From the NCBI GenBank assembly GCA_039602395.1, contig JBCNJP010000006.1:48942325-49006324 (forward strand): DNA of 64,000 bases. The letters are read 5' to 3'. Below are positions 20,599 to 32,750 of this stretch, piece after piece; positions within the stretch are counted from its first letter, which is position 1; every line of letters starts with the position of its first letter. Under the pieces are notes generated by a model. The model saw only the letters and a program-made list of their open reading frames with translations. It ran no database searches and had not been told where the DNA came from. The DNA is from Deinandra increscens subsp. villosa (lineage: Eukaryota; Streptophyta; Magnoliopsida; Asterales; Asteraceae). The translations under genes and the position numbers were made by a program.

Positions 20599-21693
20599 TT
20601 AGCATAGACAGGCTTCCTTGATTTCTATCGGAATGGGATTGATCTCCATACGCTCCCGATAATGTGCCACGTGTTCTTCAGGATCCGTGGTTCCATCATA
20701 AAGCTTCATACTTGGGGTCTGGAAACGCTTCGGGATCTCCACTTGGGATATTGGCCAAGTAAATCTAGATATCTTGTGGCTTTCCAAAGGAACCTCAGGT
20801 ATAGGTTTTAGAATTCCTGGAACATTTGATATCATCTCTTTCAATTTCTGGAGCTCTCTAGCGATACTTGGATGAATACCTGCATCATAAGAAGCGCCCA
20901 GGTTAGAAATGATAGGGATTGAGTTAGTCATGTTACCAGAGGTAGGATTCTGGACTGGAATCCTGGGAGTGTAGCCATAGTTCGATGGGAAGCTTGGCTC
21001 CGTAGTGGCTGCTGTTTGCATGGGAATGTCGTCACCATCATGCACTTCTGAGGAGCTAGTCTTGAAGATTCCTGCAGAAACAGAAGGGTTAGTGTATTGA
21101 TATCCCTGGGAACTCTGGCTTGGATTCCCGGCAGAAAAGGGGTATCCTTGGGACGGCGAGGCTGAGGATCCCGACAGTGACGGAATCCAAGGACCCTTAT
21201 AGCGTGACTGTGAAGACTCTGGCGGGACAGCTCCTGAGAATCCTGCAGCACTTTCTGCATATCCAGCGGCCTGAGAAGTCATTGTAGGAGCTGTGGTAAA
21301 GCATGATGCCGACTTGTAACTGTAGCGAGACGGATCTGAGGATCCTGAAGCATTGAAGTCAAGATGCCTTGGAAACAGAGGACTTGGTTTCTCCACAGGT
21401 TTCTTGGACTTTTTAAGTTCTTCAATCTCCTTCATCACCGTTTGGTTGGTCTTTTCTTGCTGATCCATTTGATTTTTCACCTGCCTGATCAAAGCAAACA
21501 AATCATTGTTAGTAACAACATGATCAACAGATTGAACCTGGGATCCTGTGAAGACAGGATAGTCAGTTTTTCTCGGCTGCTCGTCCACTCTTTTCTGACG
21601 GTCCACAGTTTTCTTCTGGTTTCCTGGAGCGGAAGGAAGAGGAGGAATGGAGGACGATGTGGAGGCCGAAACAGATTTCTGTGGGTTTGACAT
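20599..21693 (-). pseudogene. Inner Tat gag N-terminal part
   Basis: The 364-residue frame starts at the first ATG after the PBS. A Ser/Pro-rich N-terminus precedes a short coiled-coil-like segment (DLFALIRQVKNQMDQQEKTNQ, about 65-85). It ends with the conserved lead-in to the capsid domain (KRFQTPSMKLYDGTTDPEEH). A TAA stop at 20599-20601 interrupts an otherwise continuous frame into the capsid domain. The last ~35 residues are nearly the same as in the outer Tat gag, confirming shared lineage. Confidence 0.88.
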
Positions 21694-21751
21694 TGTCGGG
21701 ATTGGAGATTAAACGAAACGAATGGGATTTCGGTAAGATTAAGCACCACTT

Positions 21752-21769
21752 GCCCCACGGTGGGCGCCA
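21752..21769 (-). other. Primer-binding site, tRNA-Lys
   Basis: Read on the minus strand, TGGCGCCCACCGTGGGGC starts 3 bp after the 5' LTR and is complementary to the tRNA-Lys(CUU) 3' end. Confidence 0.88.
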
Positions 21770-21772
21770 AAC

Positions 21773-22410
21773 TGTTTTGGTCAAAAATTCACTTGAGAAT
21801 CCTGTATTCCAAACTTAGATTGTGAGGTAGAGTGCTTAACGACCAAATGAGTAAGTAATCCAAGTAAGGGTGATAACACAAGGATTTTAGCAAGGAAAAC
21901 TCCAGAATCCTTTGAGTTGCCTCTAGGAATCCTGGATAAAAACCTCGGGTGCCGGCTGGAAACCGCCACCAAGTCAATGTTATTAATTATCAAACGATTT
22001 GTTACAATGGGTTGGAGGTTTGATCGATCAGAGCTAAGTGATACAATAATTCGTAGTGGGAAACTAGTGTGCGAGTGTAGTTGTGTGTTCCTACTGATCG
22101 AATCCTCGATTTATATAACAAATACAATGATAACTAACTTTCCGGGATTCCCGGGATCCTATCGTCCAACTAACTCGACCGTTAGAGGCCTCTCCGTTCA
22201 CTTGGTCCACGATCTTCTTCAGCTGGAGCGTAAGTTTCGGAGGTTGTTGATGATTCCGGTAATACCTGGTCAAATAGACATGTGGCAAAATATGAAGGTT
22301 AGTTAAAATAATATGATCAGGATACCTGAATGTACGAGATTCCCAGATGACAATAGGATTCCTGAACTGTCTGAGCTTCCTGTGAGCATCCTGAAAATAC
22401 ACCCTCAACA
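21773..22410 (-). repeat. Inner Tat 5' LTR
   Basis: This is the 638-bp partner of 12002-12639, with three substitutions between them. It is followed by the target duplication GTTGG (22411-22415). Confidence 0.95.
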
Positions 22411-22415
22411 GTTGG

Positions 22416-23905
22416 TTAATTTGGACTAAGATTACCAACGGACATCATCAGAGGCACTCTTTTCGAGATGTTATCCCCAAAATCATACGTGAGTATTTTG
22501 CCCGCGAGATCCAGAACATCATCAGAGGTACTTACCACGGGATACCATCCTTAGTTTGTACATGAGTATATTGTCCCTTCACTCTAAAAATATTAACCAA
22601 ATTATTACCTAATATGCTCATGATGGAAAAATGGGGCGCCGTTATTTCTCGGATTTGCTTTCGCAAAAAGATCATAACGTGCCAGGTTATTCTAAGGACA
22701 TAGAAGTATCTAGCCTAAAGTGGTCTCTTTCCTCCTAATCCTCAGTTTCAGTATTCCTATCACTCCTAAAATGGGAACCCACTAGCAGACTGATTAATTA
22801 CATATTTATACAACAAATAAACACATTGGGATATTTAATCTTTACTAAGTCAGCTGGGCCTACCAATACATCACTAACTGGAAATGTTTTCAACTTTTAA
22901 TTATATTTAACAATTAAGCACCAAATTAGAAAACCAAATCCTGATTGTACCATCATTTTCCATTTATTTGCAGCCAGATTCTCGGACATTTTTGAACAAT
23001 TTTTCAAAATTTTTTTTAGACACTAAAAACAAGACGCAAGTAAAAATAATAAAAAGACGCAAGGCTTCCCATCCCCACACTTAAACCACACATTACCCTT
23101 AATGTGGAATGGAAATAAAATAAAGTAGAAATAAAAATAAACACACGAACGATAAAAATAAAAAAGAATATGCAAATAAAATAATAAAGATAAACAAATA
23201 AATCGGAACGGACTCCCCTGATTAAGTATGTAAATAAATTGCAAGCGAGCTCGTAACCGCAGATCCTCCATTGAAGTGTACGAAAATTCCCATGCGCGAC
23301 ATCATCGGACCTGTACGACAACGCACACAAAACACACACGACTCGACTCGACCAAAACATTAGTAACAAACACGAAAAATAAAATCACAAAAATATAAAC
23401 TTAAGGACGAAATAAAACAAACTGAAAAATTAAGTGGAAATGGTGTTTACCTGGGAAAACGAGAACTCACCAACCGGAAAAAAATAAATCAGAAATTAAA
23501 AATTAGTAAACTCTCATGGCCGCCAACCCCCTCGCGTATCGCGAGAAGATTACTAAGCCGGCAACTCTCACCAGGCCCAGGCGTATCGCCTACCACCTGA
23601 CACCTTCTAGGCGATACGCCTGGAAGTCATTTTCCAGAGAATTTTTGAACTTTTGCAACTTCAAATTTTTTATATCTCTTTTGCTCTCCACTTTAGGTCC
23701 CTTGGTCGAATTTTCCAGCCAAACCTGCACTCAAGACCTGCAAAACTCACCCGGGATTCACCATCTCACATTTCCACCTCTTGAGTCTCCCGAATCACCT
23801 GCAAACACTGAAAAAAACAAAACCGAAAAGACGCAAAATGCACGAAAACCAAAATTTGCAGAAAATTAAAAACACAACTACAAAATGTACAACCCAGGCA
23901 CTCAA
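22416..23905 (-). other. Athila 3' untranslated region, proximal part
   Basis: This is the non-coding continuation of Athila between the end of its reading frame and the inner Tat insertion. A second copy of the polypurine-like GTGTGGGGATG lies near 23065-23090 (minus strand). An imperfect repeat of CATCATCAGAGG occurs at 22443 and near 22515. Three CGTATCG hairpins lie at 23531-23625. Confidence 0.7.
23531..23625. other. CGTATCG-core hairpins in the Athila internal region
   Basis: CTCGCGTATCGCGAG (23531-23545), AGGCGTATCGCCT (23579-23591), and TTCTAGGCG-ATA-CGCCTGGAA (23605-23625, one T-G pair). Core and loop are as in the LTR set at 11162-11320, but the arms differ. Confidence 0.8.
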
Positions 23906-24545
23906 TCAATTAGCACAAATCAAACAAGCAACTCCCAAACCATCCGGAGGTTTCGATTTCATATCTTTAACCCTAAAACTACCGGTGTGCACCCGGTTTC
24001 CGCCTATCCAACCACCTATCAACTTCCTAACCCTCAAAGCCACAAACTTTAGTAACTCCAACGAGGTTTTAACCTTCCAATGCTTATAGTGACCCGGGAG
24101 AAACTTAATTTCCTTTAGAAAACTCAAAGCCGGGTCGCCCTCACTAACAATCATCACCAACTTCCCCATACTTGGCCTTAACTCTATATCCTCATTAAAA
24201 ACATCTAGATCACCAAGTGTGGCTCTCTTACCACTGCTCTCAACCACCAGTTCACTATCCACACTCACTATCCCTCCGGGTCCTCCTAATGGGTCACCTA
24301 ACACCTCATCAACTAACTCAACTAACCCGGAGTCCTCCCCACACTTATTCTCTATCACAACCTCAGTCTTAACTACCTTAACCACTTCTTCACTCTCCAC
24401 TTCACCGGGTTTCCCTAATGGGTCAAAACTTACATTCTTATCAATTAATCCAACTGACCCCCCGGTGTTCTCCCCACACTCATTCTCCTCAACCTCTTCA
24501 TCCTCTAACCGATTACCTACCACCACTAGGTCTATGAACGACATC
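23906..24545 (-). pseudogene. Athila acidic C-terminal tail domain after protease
   Basis: This is the downstream end of the Athila gag-protease frame, about 210 residues. It is rich in Glu, Val and Gly and ends in a basic segment (RVRKLIGGWIGGNR) and a stop. It reads in frame with the protease on the far side of the Tekay insertion. I do not recognise a domain. In a full Athila the reverse transcriptase would come here, but none is present. Confidence 0.7.
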
Positions 24546-24550
24546 AAAGT

Positions 24551-24883
24551 TGTGACAACTGTAACTTCCCAAGTTAACTCCGTTAAGTTTTTCCGTTAGT
24601 TCTGTTAACGAACCCGAGACCCGTTATTTGTATGATTACATGTTTATTCATGATTACTTGCTAATTAATATTAGTAACTTGTTTCGTGAACTTATTTCGT
24701 GATCTTATGTGTTAGTTGTGAAAATTTGCATTTTTATACGAAACCGGGCTTCGTGTGTAAATTTGGATTTTTATGTATAAATGATAAATTTATATAACCC
24801 GATTAAATCTTACATGTTAAATGATCTAAAAACACTTTGAAATATTTTTAGAAGTTTTACTTTACAACTTCTAGTTAAAAACC
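24551..24883 (+). repeat. Tekay 5' LTR, truncated to 333 bp
   Basis: It matches the first 333 bp of the 3' LTR (29923-30255) with three substitutions. Similarity then stops abruptly after AAAAACC. Confidence 0.9.
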
Positions 24884-25377
24884 AATCTCAGGTTTTCCCA
24901 TTTACATTAAAATTTTATAACCATTACTCTAATTCTTCAAATTTACTAACCTATGAATTCATGAAACTAATACTAAAGTCTCACTTGATTTCAATTTTTT
25001 TATAAACTCAACCATCAATAACCCATAACATGCATTTGATCCTAATGTTTATTTCAATCTTGGTGAATTCTAGGCTTTGTGATTAGACATGATATACATC
25101 AGATTTTGTTATGTGCTTAGCGAACTTTATGATGTTCTTAGCAAACTTGTATGACTGATACGCATTTACTTCTAATCTGCAATGCAAACATAACTTGTAT
25201 TACATGTTTACATGTTCCTGACATTGTTACTACCTTGTTACCACTTAGAATGCACTGTTCATGAAAAAGAATGTTTTATGTGAATTGTACTTGTATGAAA
25301 CACCTAACAGAACTTAGCAACTTTTTAGTATTGGGTATACTAACCTTTGGAAGTTTTGCATTGATTTGCTAGAAATC
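24884..25377 (+). other. Tekay leader remnant
   Basis: This is AT-rich non-coding sequence between the LTR fragment and gag, with no match to the 3' LTR. A primer-binding site is not visible, so the deletion that removed most of the 5' LTR took it too. Confidence 0.7.
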
Positions 25378-26276
25378 ATGCCTCCACGGAGAGATCCCGA
25401 ACCCAACCATGGAACCTTTACCGCAGCTCAGGTTCAGAACATGATCAACTAAGGAGTTGCAACAGCCTTGACAGCCGCTCAGCAGCATTTCCAAGGACAA
25501 CAACCTCAATGCTCGTTCAAGGCCTACATGGATTGCAAGCCAATGGTATTTAGAGGTGACGAAGGTGCTGTGGGCCTACTTAGATGGCTCGAGAAGTCAG
25601 AGAAGGTGTTTTCGATGTGTAATTGCCCTGAAGGGGATAAGGTGAAGTATGCTACATGCACACTTGAGGATTCCGCGCTAACATGATGGAATGCTCAAAT
25701 ACAGATGTTGGGACTCAATGAAGCTAACGCCATGACATGGCAAGAATTCAGGGAAGCGATCATGGAGGAGTATTGTCCTCGTGATCAAGTCAGAAGACTG
25801 GAAGTCGAATTTGGGAATTCCAAAATGGTGGGCTCGGAGGTAGAGGAGTACACCACCCGTTACCAAGCCTTTTCTCGTCTCTGTCCAACAATGGTGGATG
25901 CTGAATATAAACGAATTGAGTTGTATGTGGAAGGACTGGTTCCACAAATCAAGGGCATGGCGACCTCGTCTAATCCCACTTATGTTCGACAAGCAATCCG
26001 GCTGGCGCACAAATTAACCGATCAGGCGGTGGCTCAAGGAACTTTGCCACCAAGGAAAACCCCAAAAGCTGCCCTAGACGGGAAGAGGCAGAGAAATGAG
26101 GAACCAAGTAACCTCACGAATTCTGGCAACAACACTGGGAGGTCTTCGAACTCTCAGAATCAGAACAAGAAGTTTGATAACTCCAAAGGGGGTTACGGTA
26201 ACAATGGTGGTGGTGGCAACCAAAACCGACAGGTAACAGTGGGCAGGGTTCCAGCAGGTACAAGGGAAAGTCCCCC
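25378..26276 (+). pseudogene. Tekay gag, capsid part
   Basis: It starts at ATG 25378 with MPPRRDPEPN, typical of this clade. The retrotransposon gag domain follows, with RWLEKSEKVF, TWQEFREAIMEEYCP, EEYTTRYQAFSRLCP and RIELYVEGLVPQIKG. The frame is broken by TAA at 25450-25452 and TGA at 25684-25686, and shifts frame before the zinc knuckles (between about 26220 and 26276). Gag would form the virus-like particle. Confidence 0.85.
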
Positions 26277-26828
26277 TACTGTAACAAGTGTAACACACAC
26301 CACAATGGTGACTGTAGCCGACCAACATGCGAGCGATGTGGTAAAACGGGACATGTTGCCAAGAACTGTTGGGGTGACATGCTGAATCGACCCAAGCAGA
26401 ATAATGAAGGCCCCCGTGGGTGTTTTGAGTGCGGGAATCCCGGGCACGTGAAGAAAGATTGCCTTCAGCTGAAGAAAGGTGGAAACAACAACAACAACAA
26501 CAACCGCCACAACAACAACAACAACAACAATGGAGGTGGTAATAGAAACGGGGGAAATGGTGGTCGCGGACGAGCATTTGTCATGGCATCTGGTGAAGCG
26601 AAGCAAGACGCTAACGTGATTACTGGTAAGTTCCTTCTCAACAACTACTTTGCGTATGTGTTATTTGATTCGGGTGCCGAGAAAAGTTTCATTTCAACTA
26701 AGTTTTGTAAGTTGATAAAGGCCAATGCGAAACCCCTAGACGCTAGATACACTGTTGAATTAGCTAATGGTAAGCTTATCGATGCAACACATTTAGCCAA
26801 GGATTGTACCTTAGAACTCTCAGGATAG
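26277..26828 (+). pseudogene. Tekay gag zinc knuckles and protease start
   Basis: The frame opens with a degenerate knuckle CNKCNTHHNGDC, then two classical CCHC knuckles (CERCGKTGHVAKNC, CFECGNPGHVKKDC). An Asn-rich run encoded by AAC repeats (about 26485-26532) follows. The aspartic protease starts with the active-site segment VLFDSGAEKSFIS. It stops at TAG 26826-26828, where comparison with the downstream frame indicates a deletion removing the middle of the protease. Confidence 0.85.
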
Positions 26829-26835
26829 TTCCACT

Positions 26836-29376
26836 CACGCAGAGCTCGTCTGTCAAGAGAAAGTCGTACGTATAACCACTGCAAACGGAAAAGTACTCTC
26901 GATTCAGGGTGAGAAGGGAGGCACTGTCTCTGGAATCATATCGTATCTCAAGGCTCAAAAGTATCTTCGGAAAGGACACGTAGCCATTCTAGCCACGGTT
27001 ACGGATCAAACCCTGGCAGAAAAGAAAATTGAAGATTTCCCGATAGTACGCGACTACCCCGATGTATTCTCGGAAGAATTACCTGGTCTACCTCCACATC
27101 GACAAGTCTAGTTCGGAATCGACCTTGTCCCTGGTGCAGCTCCGGTTGCCCGAGCTCCGTACCGTTTGGCAGTGAACGAATTACACGAGTTATCCACTCA
27201 ACTGCAAGAGCTGTTAGATAAAGGTTTTATCAGGCCAAGCTCATCGCCATGGGGCGCACCAGTTTTATTCGTCAAGAAGAAAGATGGGACGTTCAGGATG
27301 TGCATAGATTACCGTGAGCTCAACAAAGTCACTATCAAGAACCGATATCCACTCCCTCGGATCGACGACCTCTTCGACCAACTGCAAGGATCCAGCTACT
27401 TCTCAAAAATTGACTTAAGGTCCGGGTATCATCAACTCAGAGTCCGCGAGGAGGACATTTCAAAGACGGCTTTCAGAACGCGCTACGGTCATTACGAATT
27501 CCTAGTCATGCCTTTCGGCTTAACGAACGCACCGGCGGTGTTCATGGACCTCATGAACCGCGTGTGCAAACCTTACCTAGATCAGTTCGTAATTGTTTTT
27601 ATCGACGACATACTCGTTTACTCGAGAACGAAGGAAGAACACGAGGGACACCTGCGGTTATTACTAGAGTTGTTAAGGAAGGAGCAACTCTACGTCAAAT
27701 TCTCCAAATGTGACTTTTGGATCCGAGAAGTTCAATTTCTGGGCCACATCGTCAACGAACAAGGTATTCATGTTGACCCAGCCAAAGTAGAGGCGATCAA
27801 GAATTGGTCTACACCACGAGCACCAACGGAAATTCGACAATTTCTAGGGTTAGCGGGTTACTACCGTCATTTTATTAAGGGATTCTCTCAGATAGCCCAA
27901 CCACTAACCGCTCTTACGCATAAAGGTGTTCAGTACCGGTGGGGTGAAAAAGAAGAAACAACTTTTCAGACTTTAAAAGAAAAACTTTGTACCGCGCCTA
28001 TATTATCTCTACCGGATGGTGTTGATGACTTCGAGGTCTATTGTGACGCTTCTCTCCAAGGACTTGGATGTGTTTTAATGCAAAGGGGTAAAGTCATCGC
28101 TTATGGGTCAAGACAGTTAAAGTCTCACGAAAAGAATTACACAACGCATGATCTGGAGTTAGGAGCTGTTGTATTCGCCTTAAAGTTTTGGAGGCACTAC
28201 CTGTACGGTACCAAGTGCACGATATTCACCGACCATAAAAGCCTCCAGCATATAATGGGACAGAAAGATCTCAACATGAGACAGCGTAGGTGGATCGAGG
28301 TGCTTAACGACTACGACTTGGCAATAAAGTATCACCCGGGTAAGGCCAACGTTGTGGCCGACACATTAAGCAGAAAAGAACATGTAAAACCTAGAAGGGT
28401 TCGAGCTCTACAACTTACGATCCATGCAGGATTACCGGATAGAATTCGGGATGCCCAGAAGGAAGCTTTGAAAGAAGAAAACTATGAGGCAGAATCTTTG
28501 AACGACATAGATGGAACTTCGGAGGTTAAGTCGGATGGACTCCGGTACTACAAGGATCGTATTTGGGTACCTCTTCACGGAAATCTTCGAGAGCTAGTGA
28601 TGGACGAAGCTCACAAGTCTCGATATTCGGTCCATCCCGGTTCGGATAAAATGTATCAAGATCTGAAAGGATTATACTGGTGGCCCAACATGAAAGCTGA
28701 CATTGCTACCTATGTCAGTAAGTGTTTAACATGCTCAAAGGTCAAAGCAGAACATCGTAAGCCTCCAGGATTATTGCAGCAACCGACAATCCCTGAATGG
28801 AAATGGGAGGAAATATCCATGGATTTCATCACGGGACTGCCCCGTACTCCTCGTGGAAATGACATGATTTGGGTCATTGTGGATAGATTAACGAAATCCG
28901 CCCATTTCATAGCCCTCAAGGAAAGTGACAAGACTGACAAGTTGGCACAAATCTACATTGACGAGATCGTCAAGCTCCACGGAGTGCCCTTGTCTATTAT
29001 CTCCGATCGAGGCCCCAGATTTGCTTCACACTTTTGGAGATCACTACAATCAGCTTTAGGTACTCGTTTGGATATGAGTACCGCATACCATCCGCAGACA
29101 GACGGCCAAACTGAACGTACAATCCAGACTCTCGAGGATATGCTCCGAGCTTGTGTAATGGATTTCGGAAAGAACTGGGAAACTCACTTGGCATTGGTCG
29201 AGTTCTCCTACAACAACAGCTACCATTCCAGTATTGGAGCCGCTCCCTTTGAGGCTCTCTACGGACGGAAGTGTAGATCACCGGTCTGTTGGGCTGAAGT
29301 CGGTGATAGCCAACTTACTGGACCGGAGATGGTGACGAGACAACGGAACAGATCGTACAAATCAGAAACCGTATGA
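26836..29376 (+). pseudogene. Tekay pol: protease end, RT, RNase H and most of integrase
   Basis: This frame resumes at the protease end (HAELVCQEKVV), is stopped once by TAG at 27109-27111, and is then open from 27166. RT shows FVKKKDGTFRMCIDYRELN, the catalytic FIDDILVYS and LGHIVNEQGI. RNase H shows YCDASLQGLG, TTHDLELGAV and FTDHKSLQHI. Integrase has the HHCC zinc site (HPGSDKMYQ ... CLTCSKVK) and DDE signposts (MDFITGLPR, IISDRGPRF, HPQTDGQTERTIQTLEDML). It ends prematurely at 29376 after a frameshift near 29335, and the correct frame continues in the next feature. Confidence 0.92.
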
Positions 29377-29888
29377 AAGCTGCAAGAGACCGGCAAAAGA
29401 GTTATGCAGACAAACGTAGAAGGCCATTAGAATTCGAGGTGGGCGACCGTGTACTGTTGAAAGTATCGCCCTGGAAAGGTGTTGTGCGTTTTGGAAAGCG
29501 CGGGAAGTTAAACGCCCGCTACATAGGACCTTTCCTGATAACGGAAAAGATTGGAACGGTGGCGTATCGTTTGGACTTGCCACCTGAGCTGGATGGGGTA
29601 CACAACGTGTTTCACATTTCAAATCTGAAGAAGTGTCTGGCTGATGACACTCTAGTAGTTCCACTCGAGGAGCTCCACATCGACGAGCAACTCCGATTTA
29701 TAGAACAACCCGTTGAGATAATGGGACGCGAAGAAAAAGCATTGAAGCGAAGCAAGATCCCAATTGTCAAAGTCAGATGGCATTCAAAACGTGGACCGGA
29801 GTTCACGTGGGAACGGGAAGACCAGATGAGAAAGAAGTATCCTCACCTGTTCGATCAAGCCTCCGCATCAACCCAAGGTACTAGCTAA
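29377..29888 (+). pseudogene. Tekay integrase C-terminus with chromodomain-like tail
   Basis: This frame overlaps the preceding one from 29373. It contains the GPY/F module (RYIGPFLITEKIGTVAYRL), HNVFHISNLKKC, and then a degenerate chromodomain (PVEIMGREEKALKR ... VRWHSKRGPEFTWEREDQM). In chromoviruses this tail steers integration to particular chromatin. It ends with a normal stop 20 bp before the purine tract region. Confidence 0.88.
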
Positions 29889-29909
29889 TTTTCGGGACGA
29901 AAATTCCTT

Positions 29910-29922
29910 AACATGGGGAGGC
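29910..29922 (+). other. Tekay polypurine tract
   Basis: AACATGGGGAGGC lies immediately before the 3' LTR. It primes plus-strand synthesis in this family. Confidence 0.75.
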
Positions 29923-32745
29923 TGTGACAACTGTAACTTCCCAAGTTAACTCCGTTAAGTTTTTCCGTTAGTTCCGTTAACGAACCCGAGACCCGTTATT
30001 TGTATGATTACATGTTTATTCATGATTACTTGCTAATTAATATTAGTAACTTGTTTCGTGAACTTATTTCGTGATCTTATGTGTTAGTTGTGAAAATTTG
30101 CATTTTTATGCGAAACCGGGCTTCGTGTGTAAATTTGGATTTTTATGTATAAATGATAAATTTATATAACCCGATTAAATCTTACATGTTAAATGATCTA
30201 AAAACACTTCGAAATATTTTTAGAAGTTTTACTTTACAACTTCTAGTTAAAAACCCATTTAAAATGAGTTTTATGCCTTATATGCTTAAATGAAACTTGA
30301 GGGGCCAGAAGTGTAATTTTGACTTAAACAAATCTGCACAAAACACTCCCCCACCCCCGCCATTCACGATCATCAGCTCCATCTCCCTCATTTCTCCTTC
30401 AAAATCACGCACACACACACATACACTTACAAATTCGTGAAGGTCAAGCACATAGGAGCTAAAATTCGGAGTTGGAAGCTCAATCAAGCTCCTAGAACAT
30501 TCAAGCCAGCTTCTTTTTCTCCTCTTCTACTCCTACTCGCGATTTCTATCTCCAATTGGTAAACCCTAAGTTTTGAAATCCGAAATTTGTTGTTGCATGT
30601 GTGTTCTATGGTGTTTTTATGCTAAATGGTGAGCTATTATGCTCTTGATTCATGTTTTAGGTTGAGATATGTTAGTTTATGATTTAGGGCAGATTTATGA
30701 TGGGTTTTAATTCTGGAAATTGGGTTAAATTTCTGCTATGAATGCTCTTGTATGATTGTTGGGTGTTTGGCTATAAAATTTGGGTGTAATGTGCTTAGAT
30801 GCTAGCTACTTGATGAGATTTTGATATGACTATGGTATGATCTTGTTAGGACCAGAGATTACATGTTATCTTAATTATAAACTTGTTGGTAGGTGTTAAA
30901 TTGATCAAATGTTAGCATAGAATTGAAATTCTAAACGTTTTGCGAACTTAAGAATTTTGACAGCTTTGACCAGAATTTTTGGTCAACTTGCAGCTGTCAT
31001 AACTTGCTCAATTTTCATCGAAATCAGTTGATTCTTTTTCCCTAGGAAATTAGGATGTCTTAGCTTTACAACGGCTACTCGCACACTTTCTAAAACCCCC
31101 GTTTGGTTAGTCAAAACACAGCTGCAAGTCGGGTACTCAAAGCTGTCATTTTCTGTGAAAAGTGGACTTTTCAAATTGGTTGAGCATGCTAACCTTGTTT
31201 TATTGACGAGTTTGCTATTTGTAAATGATGTTTATATATTGAAAGTAAGATCTGGAAAGTTGGGTTCATAAATTCAAAGTTTTGAGTGAGTTATGCAAGT
31301 TTTCATTTTACCTTGACTTGTTTGTTAAAAGCTAAAAATTCCAACTTCCGACACGCATAACTTTCTCAATACTTATCCGATTGAGTTGATTCTTTTTGCA
31401 ACATTCCCTAAATGTTGATTAGTTAGTTCTTGCAAAAGTTTAGGATTTAACTCCAAGAAATGAGCAATTTAGCTATGTCACCAAATGGTGTGTTAATGTT
31501 TGACAAATGTGACTTTTAGCCAACTTCGTACGCGCATAACTTCTTCATTTCTTAACCTTTTGGGTTGATTCTTTTTGCAACAAGTCCTAAATGATATGTA
31601 GTATATGCCTGTAGAATTTAAGGATCTAATTCCAAGTATTGTGGATTTTAGCTATGCCACTAGTTAAGTGCTTGAGGTTTGACTTTCTGGGTCAACTTTG
31701 ACTTAAATTGCAATTTCTTGATTTTCTTCCAATTTGGGACTTGTATGTGCATTAAGCGACTTGTATGGTTGCATGAAACATGTTTAGGTGCTTATGTGCT
31801 AATTTCGTCCTAGCGACACCTTCTAATTTTATTAGGCCACATTTATCCGAATAGGTTGACTTTGACCAACATGTTGAACCAAGTGCCGAATACCAGTGCA
31901 CCCTAAGGTGAGTTCATTTATATTATTGTTATGTCCGTTCAGGGACGATAACGCGCAGGTGGTTGCATCCGGTAAGGATGGTGACCCAAACGGTAAGGTA
32001 TTTCTTACTGGGTAAATTTCCGACATAATATCATATGTTTCACTGAATTGAACTTTATTTATAAAAAGTCCTTACTTTCGGGCCGTTAATATACAATAGC
32101 GAGGTAATATTGAGTAGTACTACTGGGGATTGACACCCCCGCTCAGCGGTGCACGTGATGCACCCTCCCGACTGGCGGTCGGACTGAGATCAATGTTAGC
32201 CTACCCACCGTGATCCGTAAAGACACGGGAAGGCAAGGTTCATAGGTATTCCCTATCAAAACATTGTCAGCTTCGGTTACGAACAATTCAGGTGTGCATA
32301 ACTATAGGCTAGCTACCTTCGATATGGAATTTTACCGGTCTTATGATTATTGATTGTGTTTTACCTTTCTTTATTCATATACATTAGGTTTACATGTGAC
32401 GTGTAGACCGCTTTAGTGAACTCACCAGCCTTGGCTGACACTTGATTGTTGAATGCTTTTCAGGTCGCTAGATGGATCACGGGCGGCACGGGCGGCGGCA
32501 GTACACATTACTATTTTCACTTGGGACTTATGTTTTCAGACATTAAATTCATCATTTTGAAAACCCAACTGTAAACTTTAATTATGCTTCCGCTGAACTG
32601 TTAAACTTACTTTTTGGGACTGTAACTTAAGTTTATGTTAACTTATAAACTCCGTTATGGTTTGGTTGTAACTGAAGTCTGGGATCCTGGTCTGGATCAC
32701 ACCCCACACGGTTATACTCCGTTAGTGGAAATTGGGGGTGTGACA
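29923..32745 (+). repeat. Tekay 3' LTR, 2823 bp
   Basis: It runs from TGTGACAACTG to GGGGGTGTGACA. Its right third contains the CCTAAGGTGAGTT block, a structured block with CCGACTGGCGGTCGG (32168-32182), and GTGAACTCACC, all shared with LTR copies A and B at the left of the window. Confidence 0.92.
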
Positions 32746-32750
32746 AAAGT

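Larger units (their letters stand above)
12002..22410 (-). mobile_element. Inner Tat-lineage LTR retrotransposon, full length, recently inserted
   Basis: Identical-length LTRs (638 bp) at 12002-12639 and 21773-22410 differ at three positions, and GTTGG flanks both ends. On the minus strand: PBS for tRNA-Lys, gag, protease, RT, RNase H and integrase. Downstream of pol, and on the opposite (plus) strand, lies a four-exon accessory gene. The pol order RT-RNase H-integrase is Ty3/gypsy, and the extra antisense gene between pol and 3' LTR is a known trait of the Tat lineage. The polyprotein is broken by two stop codons and two frameshifts, so the copy is defective despite its young LTRs. Confidence 0.95.
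24551..32745 (+). mobile_element. Tekay/Del-type chromovirus (Ty3/gypsy), asymmetric LTRs
   Basis: It is flanked by AAAGT (24546-24550 and 32746-32750). It begins with a 333-bp piece of LTR (TGTGACAACTG...), then leader, gag with zinc knuckles, protease, RT-RNase H-integrase and a C-terminal chromodomain-like tail. A purine tract and a 2823-bp 3' LTR ending GGGGGTGTGACA follow. The tail (PVEIMGREEKALKR ... FTWEREDQM) is typical of Tekay-clade integrases. Coding frames are interrupted by three stops, at least two frameshifts and a deletion in protease. The 5' LTR lacks about 2.5 kb and no PBS is seen. The shared 333 bp differ at three positions. Confidence 0.92.

Noticed and set aside
26488..26532. 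AAC repeat as a stand-alone microsatellite
   Set aside because: It encodes the Asn-rich linker between gag zinc knuckles and protease and lies in frame.
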